Made by a program: the position numbers and the translations under genes. A DNA stretch of 64,000 bases from contig OV884059.1 in the NCBI GenBank assembly GCA_930367215.1, positions 156,982,511 through 157,046,510 on the forward strand, written 5' to 3'. Positions within the stretch are counted from its first letter, which is position 1, and each line of letters opens with the position of its first letter. Under the pieces are notes generated by a model. The model was given only the letters and a program-made list of their open reading frames with translations, did no database searches and was not told the origin of the DNA. This document shows, piece by piece, positions 44,349 through 55,100 of the stretch. Source of the DNA: Pollenia angustigena. Lineage: Eukaryota > Arthropoda > Insecta > Diptera > Polleniidae.

Positions 44349-45420
44349 GTGCACACACATCAAAGTAGGGGATTATTCTGGCAGTCTAGATCGATTCGAA
44401 AGCTATTTTTTGGATTTAAATTTGAATGAAAATCGAAAGTATTTTGATTTTCTTCAAACTCACATAAACAAAACGTGTAGATATCAAGAACGATATAAAT
44501 AAAGATTACGACATCAGGCAGGCAAACAAAAATTGTATTGCGTATGTAAGATCTCTGACGTCAGACAACTTTATTGGCTTATAGTTTTTTCAAACTGTTA
44601 TGTTTTTGTGTAAATATGACAGTGGGACAATTTATTATTTTTCTATTTTAATTATTTGAAAACACAAAATTTTTACTAGAAGTTATTTTTTTCATAATTT
44701 TATTTTTTACATACATACATATATATTATCTGCCGTATTCATAAAAAATAAAATAAGTTTGAAATATGTGGCCAAATTTTCTTAAAATACAATTCAAATT
44801 TTCGACGTGATTTTCAATTGCCGAAAGCACACCGAAAAACACACTTGGTTTATTACTACTACAATTGTAAAAAAGAAAATCATAATTTATGTACAAACAT
44901 ACTTAATTTAACTTAATTTCTAGATGCTTTAATAATTAAACAAGAAAAACTTAATAGTTGGATAACTACGTCTATACTAAGTAGATGATCAAATTAAATA
45001 TATTTTATAAATTTAAACATAAAAAATTGTATTGTCAATACAATTTTAACAAAAAAAAAAACCGAGTACCCCTTTGCAATTTAAGATTTTTGTCGCGACA
45101 GCTTTTGTCGGTTTTCTAAAATTGCTTTTGCGTTTACATCGTGCAATTTTTATCGCAGCAACTTTTTCTGTGCGACAGAACCTAAATACAATTCTTTTCG
45201 AATGAGAGGGCAATGAGCGAAGAGTACACCCGCTTATGTACCCTTGTTAATTCCTCTCTTTCCTCTCGCCCATAAATTAAGAATCGGAGCGACAAAAATC
45301 GCACAATGTAAACGGACAGCGACCTAGCAATCTCTCTTAAGGTTTGTTTCGTATAAACTGCATGAAAATAAGAAGTTTTGATATGAAAAAACGCTTGACG
45401 CTGTACTTTATGTAGATCAG
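44349..45420. other. Non-coding, with inverted repeat at about 45130-45322
   Basis: GCGTTTACATCGTGCAATTT-TTATCGC near 45130 pairs with its complement near 45293-45318 (GAGCGACAAAAATCGCACAA), probably another MITE. No gene. Confidence 0.45.
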
Positions 45421-45423
45421 TAA

Positions 45424-45679
45424 AGGCCCGACTAATATATGCATACGCTTGCTTAAGCTACTGTAAAAAAAAAAAAACAAAAAGCCTCAAAAATGCATTT
45501 AAAAAACAAAATCTAAAAATATGTGATTCCGTACAAAAAGTGCTTCGGTTTTGCAAATGACAGTTTCAGAAAATGTTACAAAAAGTTTTCTTTAGTTCAA
45601 TATGGTTAGACACATATGAATCACATGCATTCGCACAATCGCTTAAGCCAACTTAAGCATATTGTAGATGGGCCTTAAG
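45424..45679. repeat. Inverted-repeat element just downstream of the MADF gene
   Basis: AAAGGCCCGACTAATATATGC at the left, complemented by GCATATTGTAGATGGGCCTT at the right. TAAGC-rich interior. It lies within 300 bp of the stop codon and could contribute to the 3' UTR. Confidence 0.5.
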
Positions 45680-45704
45680 CTTTCAAAAAGATATGTATTT
45701 AATT

Positions 45705-46111
45705 TTATATTTTTGTGTCAGATAAATATTTTTTAACAATTTCTTTGAATTTAAAATTGGAAGTTTCGCTAAAATGATTTAAATTACCGATGGCATAGAC
45801 CCAGTTCTTCACCACTAAATTACTAGGACTATTCGACATACTAATATCGCTGATATAGCGTTCTGGAAATACAAAATCATTCGCATCCGATGAAGTATCC
45901 GTTTCCAGACTATGATTTAATTCGAAAGGGGTTTTAATATTTAGTTTACCATGACTGCTTGTAGAAGATTTTGCAGATGACAGGCTGCGTACGATTTCAT
46001 CCAATTTTTTATAATATCTTTCATTGATGCGACAACGATTGACGGGATCTTGTTTCTTATAAGCATAATACATTTCAATTTGATGTTTAAAGGCCAACAT
46101 GCAGTCAGTGA
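45705..46111 (-). CDS. MADF gene last exon: second half of module 6 and C-terminus
   Basis: Acceptor ATACTTTCTTAG. Encodes T-D-C-M-L-A-F-K-H-Q-I-E-M-Y-Y-A-Y to L-D-E-I-V-R-S-L, then a Ser-rich tail ending K-Y-L-S-D-T-K-I and TAA at 45707-45705. No AATAAA was seen close by; AATTAAA-like words lie about 10-15 nt beyond the stop. Confidence 0.85.
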
Positions 46112-49100
46112 CTAAGAAAGTATAGCAAATGTGTTATATATTTCGTTGTGAAAATAATCAAAGAGTTTGTATTTATGTACCTGATATATTTAGTTCCTGG
46201 GCTGCTTTAAACCAGGCTTGATATTTACCCTCGCTATCACCCTTGTTAAATATAATGGGGTATTTTTGTATTGCTCGCATTAAAGCTCCTAACTCAACCT
46301 TTTCTTTTCCTTTTTCAAGTGAAGCAATTAAAGGTTCTATCGAGTCGTTGCTTTTTGTTTGGCTATCTTCCAGTTCTTTTTGAGCATTTTCATTATCAGG
46401 GTTTGTTTGATTTGGATCTATAAGTTAATCATATTATTCGAAATACTTTCATGTCATTAGAACTTATTCCAGACTTACCATTTTTGCTTCTATTTTTCAT
46501 TTCCAACATGGCACATCTATCAATTTCCTGTACCATTTTATTGGTGACAATATAAAAAAATGGTTCGTTTGGCATATATCTGGCTTCAACTAAGAATTTC
46601 AGTCTTGCCAATGCCCGCCACCAATTAAGGGGCCATATATTTTCAATGCCGTTTTCTAAATCTGTCATATATTGAACGAAAAAAGTTTTAAGGGCATTCC
46701 ATATTTCCCGAATTTCAGCTGAAAATGCAAATCCAATTAAATAAATCAAATTATAGTATTTTTTCAATTAAAGAGTGATTAGCAATTTATTTAGCAAACT
46801 TACGGATTTTTGGAAATCTAAGGCCTATTGTACGCCAAACACATAAAGTTTCCATATCGGAAAGCATTTCATTTTTTTTGTGAATGGAAACATCTTGATA
46901 AAGTACAGGATAAGCGCCTATGCATTGCACAACATCAGGCAAACTTTGCTTGTATTGAATCCATCCCTTGAAAGCTGAAAAACAATTAAAAACTTTCTTT
47001 AAATTTTGTAAAAAAGATTTTTTTGCAAGCGATCCTTTTTCTTTAAAACATTAAATATTTTCAAAGCTGTTATATTTTTATAACAAACTAGCTGACCAGA
47101 CAGACGTTGTCCTCTGCCCAAATTAGGAAAAATGTTTGCGTTCGATTTTTAAAATCCGTTAAAAAGATACGAACATTTGAAAGAAAAATCAGTCAAATCG
47201 ATGGAGCCGTTTTCTGATTTAAGGTAAATCGAAAGAAGTGAGCGTTAAAGTGAGTGGGCAAAATTTTCTTTCCGTAAAAACCTAAGTTGGACCATGGCAA
47301 TAATTTTAAAGAAAAAATCGTCCAAATCGGTCAAGCCGTTCTCAAGTTATGCGCTTAATTAAAAAAGTGGGCGTAAAAGTAGGCGTGGTAAATGTTTCTT
47401 CCGATGAAAACTTAAAATAGATTAATACGAACATTTGAAAGAAAAATTTGTCAAATCGATGGAGCCGTATTTTGATTTTAGGTAAATCGAAAAAAGTGGT
47501 CGGGGCAAAATTTTCTTTCTGTAAAAACCTAAGTTGGACCATGGCAATCATTTTAAAGAAAAAATCGGTCAAGCCGTTCTCAAGTTATGCGCTTAATAGA
47601 AAAAGTGGGCGTAAAAGTAGGCGTGGAAAATTTTTCTTTCGATGAAAACTTAAAATGGACTAATACGAACATTTAAAAGAAAAATTTGTCAAATCGATGG
47701 AGCCGTTTTCTGGTTTTAGGTAATTCGAAAAAAGTGGGCGGGGCAAAATTTTCTTTTCGTATAAAGGGGGGTGTGCTGGAAATCGCAAACGCAAAACGCA
47801 AGAACTTGGAGGCTGTTTATAATACACTTTTTATCAAATTTTTATAATTTTTGTTATAAAATTCAGTTTAATAGAGAAATGTTTGTATAATAATTGTCAT
47901 AAAATTCTTTTATTACAGAAATCTTACTAAAAAACGACTTTTAAAATTCTTGCGTTTGCGATTTCCAGCACACCCCTGAAAATAAGTATATAAATGTCAT
48001 TGGTGGTGCAATATGAAAATTGGATTTTGCCACGCCCATCCGCCCGCAGACTGAAAATCAAAAATCAGACTTCAGTGTCACCCGCCTGAATATTCTGAAG
48101 ATTCCCTGAAAATTTTATCAAAATCGGCCCAGCCGTTTTGGAGTCCATACGTTACATACATACATACATATATACATACAAACATACACACATCCTATTT
48201 TATATATATAGATAGATAGAATTTTTGGTAGCTAAAATATTTAAAAGAATTTCTTGGTAACAAAAAATTTCTTTAAAAAAATGCTCAATGCTAGATATCA
48301 GTGCATTTATCAAAACTAAAAATTGGGAATTTAGCACGTCATAGAAAACTCTTATAAATTATAATGATAATCTATTAGGTTTCTTGGGCAGCCATCGAGA
48401 GACAGCTCACTTGGGACCTTCAGTGGTCCATTTGAGATAATCATACAGGGGTGTTCTGGAAAAGTGGGAACTCCTCATATAAAATTCATGCCTTCTGTAA
48501 GCGAATTTCTTAAGTTTATCCCTTACAAATTCGTTTGAAGCTCAATTATTTGTTAGGCATTTGTTTAGATAATTTTAATATTCAGGCATGTTCCACAAAT
48601 CGAAATGAAGTGGAATTGAAATCGAACAAGATTTTAATTTCAATTATTTACAAAATTACTGTAGTTTTCCCTGTTTTTAAGAGCTGGTCTTGTAGATATA
48701 ATTGGTACTCAATGTATGAAGTATATGAAACGGAATATTTTTATGAACTTTCTTTACAGGCTCGTATTCAAAATAAGTTCCGTTTTTAATCCACTTTATT
48801 TCGATTTACAGAACATACTCGATAACTACATTTAAACGAAACCTTGTTTATTAATTTTTTTTAATCCGAAGAAAAACTTTGATAAATAATATGCATGTGG
48901 CAGTGTACATAAAACTAATGGTGTTTTCTTTTCTGACAATAATGTTCCATATATGCTACCATTCGTGCAAGTTTTTGTTCCATTCTAAAAATATATGCAA
49001 AAGTGTGAGAAGTTGTCGTTTTCCTTTCTAAACATGTTGCAACAATAAATGGCAAATTTGTTCCATTTCTTACCCGCAGTTATAACTGAGTGTCAGACAA

Positions 49101-52100
49101 TACCCTTTTTTGCATCTGCGTAAAGTACTTTTTTATACAAGCAAGTATTTTTTTCTTGTGTTTGCGGACAATTTACGTTATATTGTGATTTTTAGTTATA
49201 TTGTGATGGATATAAAAACTGTTTGTTTTTCGTTTGTTTTACTTTTATTATAATTTTTTTGTCGCAAAATTTTTATCAACAACTGACATTAATTATTGAA
49301 AATCAGTGCTGTTAACGCTTATTGGAATTTTAAGAAAATTCAATGTTGAAAATTGCTACAAGTGTGGTGAATATCGCTTTTAGTACAAACTTTGAATTCA
49401 ATATTTAACACGCTAAATACACATTAGTCTTGAGTGTAAAACGTTGCTATTATTTTGTTCCATTGTAGTTTAGAAAAATGTATCACTTTGTAAGGGTTCA
49501 TGTAACCTAATAAATATATTACACAGCTATAATGCATCATTATTTTTTAGAAAAGAAAACACCATAAGGCTGTAGGAAAAATCGCCCAAAGAAAAATGGA
49601 CCAAAAAAAAATGAAAAATCGCCCAAATGAAGAATCGCCCAAAAGAACATGAAAAATTACCCAAAAAGTTAAATATGAAATTTTGCCCAAAAGAAACGAA
49701 AAAGGGTCCAAAATAAAAATGAAAAATGACCCAAAAAAAAACGAATTTTTTTCCCAAAAAAAAAAAAAAAAATAAAGATTACCCAATTTGCAAAAAAGTG
49801 TTTATTATTCATATAAATTTGGTAACATACAAATGTAAGTTTTATGTAAAAAATTTCATTGTATCTTCAACAGCTGCTCGGCAGTATGGACAATAATACT
49901 TATTTGAGCCCTCCGCCAAACTTTGTGCACTCTTCAATAGTTAAATATTAATTAATCACTGCATAGTTATAATCAATTACACAAAACAGAATATAGCTTT
50001 TTGCAAGGTGGCATGTCATCACGTCCAGTGTCGTAGTGTCCATGGACACTGTGACACTTTTGAAAATTATGTCATTTTTAAAAATGTCATACGGTCCATA
50101 ATTACTAAAGATGTTAAATACAGAAAAAGATCTACATACACGCAGAGAAAAACATGTTTTATTATGGTCACAACCAACAAAACTATTTTTAAAGAAACTT
50201 ATTTTACCATAATATGGTTGACGGTGACAATGATTTGGTTAACATAATATGGTCAACATTTTTAAAAATGGTTTTGTTTTTTTTTTCTCCTGGTGCATAT
50301 TAAAGATTTAACGAAAACACTTTTGGGCGCAAGGACTATGGTGTAACAAATACCGGCAGCGCTTACTAAAGCATCTCGGCATAGCCGGCCTTCGACCGGG
50401 CGCAAGGATTTTCTACTCTATGGTATAACAAAAACCGGCTTCGCTAACTAAAGCTTCTCTGCATAGCCGGCCTTCGGCCGGGCGCAAGGATTTTCTCCTC
50501 TATGATATAACAAATACCGGCTTCCTTTATGGTATAACAAGTACCGGTTTCGCTAAGTAAAGCTTCTAAAATCTGCCTTGTTTCCGAACGAAGGCCGACT
50601 TCGCAGATAACCTTTAGTTAGCGAAGCCAGTATTTGTTATACCATAGAGGAGAAAACCCTTAAGCCCGGCCGAAGGCCGGCTATGCAGAGAAGCTTTAGT
50701 AAGCGAAGCCGGTTTTTGTTATACCATAGAGGAGAAAATCCTTGCGACCGGCCAAAGGCCGGCTATGCTTTCGAGTTTGTAAGCTATGCTTTCGAGTTTG
50801 TCCACGTACACTATGACACTGGACGTTATTACATGCCACCTTTTTGCAATATGTCCCGATATTTTTATAAATAACATTTAGGAATTCGACGTATAGTAAT
50901 AATGAAGATTTTGTAAGATTTTGACGAAATTTTAAAAATGAAAAAAAGGGCCGAAAAAATGGGCTATTTTTCATATAATATTTTTTAAATTTAATAAACG
51001 AAAAATCACCCAATAATAGCGAAAAATACCCCAAAAATTTTGGGTCAATTTTCATATGAATTCAGGCCCAATCAGTGAAATGCGCACAGCAACTTTCTTT
51101 CCCTCAACAATAAATGTCATTGTATTTATTAAAAGTAAAAATTTGGAATTAAGCAAGACAAAAAAAATGTTGTAAATTAAATATTTGGACCATTTAGTAG
51201 AAAATCCATACTGATTATGCTCTAAAAAGTTTTTTTTTTTAATATTTATACACTAGATAGTGTATAATAGTGAATTCAGTGGGGATCTACTACCAATATT
51301 TTTCTGAGAAATGAAGGCCCTTCTTGTGTAAAACGCACGCAACGCTAAAAATTATATTGATAGCAAAAACAAAGTCAAAAATATTTTATAATTTTGTTGT
51401 TGCTTTCTGCAGAAATTCATTTTGCGTTTCAAAAGTTTCAAAGCCACAAGGTATTATTTATATGCAGAGTTGGAAGTTTAAAAATTCAGGATTAATTTCT
51501 GTAGACTATGTATATATATTTTTTTAAATTTTAATTGGGCGTAACACCTTTCATACAAATACAATATAGGTTTTGTAATGTATCCATAGAAATCGCATTA
51601 TTAATGTGTATCTTTGTCTAAAGATATTTTTCAAGTCATTTAAAAAACAGACAAAAATAATTCTAGCGAATGTAAACAAAATGTATTTTTTTATTTAAAA
51701 AATGTATATGTATGGTCATTTCCTGGGGTCACGAACGTACGTTCGTACGCTATTGATGTACAAATAATATAGAAAACAAAACTTTTCCTAGAATTTTGTT
51801 TGCGATTCGATAGCATTTGGGTAGCTTTATGTTTAGTGCAAAAGATGGATTTCATCGAGCTTAAGTTTTCATAATAAGAGTTTTAAACGTGTGGTCACGA
51901 ACGTACGCAAAATAGAAGTCAACTTCGGCTGACAGTAGTTAAATGTTAAAATCTGCGTAATGAAACGGAATTTTCAAAAGTTATTAATTTATTTTGAAAA
52001 AATATCTCTCTTGGTTTTTATTTAATTGGTTTTTGTACCGGTCGCGAACGTATATTTTCTTATTATTATCACCAGGGAAACCATAAATATGCAATTGCAT

Positions 52101-55100
52101 TTTTTTCCTTGTGCGACCAATGAAGGCAGAAACAATATATTTATATTTATCCTTTTATGAATTTTGGCATCGATTTGTTAGTGCATATTTTTGCATATGT
52201 GATGGGCTGTGAATTCCAACTAGTGAATTCCAAACTAATGAAATGGCCGATGAGTTTGAGAGACTTGGCTCGAAAATAGTGGGTACTGGATGTGTGGAGA
52301 CAGTCAGACCGCCAATAGGCTTTTGATTAATAAGGAAATGGGTTCTGAACTTAACATATCGTCGACATAATATGCAAACCTGCTAACTTCCAATAAATTT
52401 AAATGGAAACAACAAACTTTTTATATTTCATATGCGCAGCTTGAGAGAAAACCTAAAAATATAGTTGGTTTAACACACTTTAAGACTCAATTTGAAGAAA
52501 AACTACATGCTGGTCGACGAGGTGTATTTTTCTCTTCCACACGGCATTAAAATCTCAATTTACTTAAAAACTGGATTAAGCAGGTTTGCATATTGAGCCT
52601 ACGATATGGCAATGTAGTCAGCAGGAACATTTATTTTTTGTGTTTCTTGTCCTATCAATTCACGTATTCCAATGGCACAATTGAAACACAGCCGCGAGTA
52701 ACGTTATAAGTTACAAAATAATTATATTTAACAGGCAGGATTATTTATTTTTTAATTTTTTTTATTATCAAAAATATTGATAATAAAAGCAAAACATCAA
52801 GAAATATTAATTTTAAATTACATACAAATTTAAAGTTTTGAATTTTTTTTTGGTAGAGGACAACGTAAGCGACCATTGCATGCATTTTGTCGTCAAAGTG
52901 GTTCGAAACACGACAAAATGCATGCAATGGCCGCCTAAGTTGTCCTCAATAAAGTCAGTGTGGTTTGAAACACGACAAAATGCATGCAATGGTTAGGTTA
53001 GGTTAGGTTAAGAAGGGTTGTGCGCCCACAGGCACACCTACGCTCGGAGACCGAATACGATCCATTGTGATTCCCTTCAATGAAAATATGAAGTATGAGA
53101 TAGAGATAAGAGGAAGTGAAAAGTAGAGAAAAGAAAGTATGATATAGACAGAAAATTAGAAAGTAGGACCAATACCCCCCTTACAGTCCCCTCAACAGAA
53201 ACAGCCGCCTATCTCCTAGCCACTTCAGTCTGAGACCCTGCATCCTAGGACAATGGCACAGTACATGCTCGATCGTCTCTAGCTCCTCCGAATCCTCGCA
53301 TAGCCTGCAGAAGTCCGGTATGGCGTTGTCCCATCTGCCCGCAAAAGCTCTGACAGGACAATGCCCCGTCAAGAACCCTATAAGTGTTCTGAGACTACCC
53401 CTATCCAATCCCAGTAGAACCCTGGTTGCCCCCGCGTCCAAATTGGGCCATAGTGCCCTAGACACCCTGCAATCCATTCTGACCCTCCAGGATCGGTCAA
53501 CGTCATCACGGAATTTCTCCCGTATCACCCCATAGTAGTAGCATAGGGGGGTTTTACCCCCCTGTCCCCCACCACTAAGTCGAGTGCAATGGTTACTTAC
53601 GTTGTCCTCAATAAATTATTATTCAACACAAATTTAAAAAAATGTCTCCAAAAAAGTCGTAAATACGATTTTTAACACGACAATATACACGTTTTCTTAC
53701 TTAAGTTGTCGCCATCAATGTTATAAAGGCGACAAATTCAAAAATGTTCGGAAGACATCGTTGACGACATTTGCGTCTATGACCATTTGGCCAACTGGGT
53801 AGATACCACGTCTTTAAGACATCCTCCAAGACAGATGCAAGACAATGTCAATTCCTGCTCGACATGTCAGGGACAGCGGGAACAAATCGTCAACGACATT
53901 TTCGAACAAGTGTCGCGTAAATCGTGCACGACACTAAGAAAAACAATGTCGCCTACTTTACCATTAATGACTATCTGCATGACAATGTCGTCTATTTCGA
54001 CGTCCACGACAAAAATCATTATATGGTTATCTAATTCAGACAGTTTTTTAGTATAGCTGGAATTTAAATTTCTGTTATATGTTTAATATTCGACTCCTTT
54101 AAGCAATCATAAAGTTGACAGTGAAGTACTAACTGCATGTAATCCATTTTCCAGCCCGCGAATAATTTCATCATAATTTTTGGTTTTACTGTTTAGAACT
54201 AACTTGTAAATTTTTTGTAGGTATTTAAATCAACAACTAAAAAAAAAGAATGTGAGAATTTTAAGAAAATCAAACAAGTGATTGAATAGCATTCAAGAAA
54301 ACTTTGTCGTCAGTAGCTTTTATACAAGACAACTTATATATATATATTATATATATTATATTAATATATATTTCATTGAAGGGAATCACAATGGATCGTA
54401 TTCGGTCTCCGAGTGTAGGTGTGCCTGTGGGCGCACAACCCTTCTTTACCTAACCTAACCTAACCATTGCATGCATTTTGTCGTGTTTCAAACCACACTG
54501 ACGACAAAATGCATGCAATTGTCGCTCGTCTTGTCTTTAATTAGACTTTATTGAGGACAACTTAGGCGGCCATTGCATGCATTTTGTCGTGTTTCGAACC
54601 ACTTTGACGACAAAATGCATGCAATGGTCGCTTACGTTGACCTCTACCAAAAAAAAATTCAAAACTTTAAATTTGTATGTAATTTAAAATTAATATTTCT
54701 TGATGTTTTGCTTTTATTATCAATATTTTTGATAATAAAAAAAATTAAAAAATAAATAATCCTGCCTGTTAAATATAATTATTTTGTAACTTATAACGTT
54801 ACTCGCGGCTGTGTTTCAATTGTGCCATTGGAATACGTGAATTGATAGGACAAGAAACACAAAAAATAAATGTTCCTGCTGACTACATTGCCATATCGTA
54901 GGCTCAATATGCAAACCTGCTTAATCCAGTTTTTAAGTAAATTGAGATTTTAATGCCGTGTGGAAGAGAAAAATACACCTCGTCGACCAGCATGTAGTTT
55001 TTCTTCAAATTGAGTCTTAAAGTGTGTTAAACCAACTATATTTTTAGGTTTTCTCTCAAGCTGCGCATATGAAATATAAAAAGTTTGTTGTTTCCATTTA

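Larger units (their letters stand above)
47088..48212 (-). mobile_element. Helitron-like element in the large MADF intron
   Basis: Minus-strand 5' end TCTATATATATAAAATAGG, 3' end GACAACGTCTGTCTGGTCAG-CTAG|T. Same end signature as 6168-7996. It contains about 2.5 copies of a 250-bp repeat and a MITE. No helicase. Confidence 0.6.
49999..50856. mobile_element. Inverted-repeat element TTTTTGCAA-GGTGGCATGT, 0.86 kb
   Basis: Arms of about 55 bp: GGTGGCATGTCATCACGTCC-AGTGTC at the left, complement at the right (GACACTGGACGTTATTACATG-CCACC). It contains a foldback MITE (50134-50295) and inverted arrays of the 82-bp repeat. Confidence 0.7.
49566..51060. repeat. GAAAAATCGCCCAAA-type short repeats around a nested element
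   Basis: Irregular repeats of GAAAAATCGCCCAAA and variants at 49575-49790 and again, more diverged, at 50935-51050. An inverted-repeat element (49999-50856) lies between. The reverse-strand frames here (49527-49786, 50696-51055) are low-complexity F/S-rich artefacts. Confidence 0.5.

Noticed and set aside
52991..53015. TTAGG-like repeats, possible telomeric sequence
   Set aside because: They sit exactly at the 3' end of LINE copies here and at 23461 and are therefore LINE tails. Flies also lack TTAGG telomeres.
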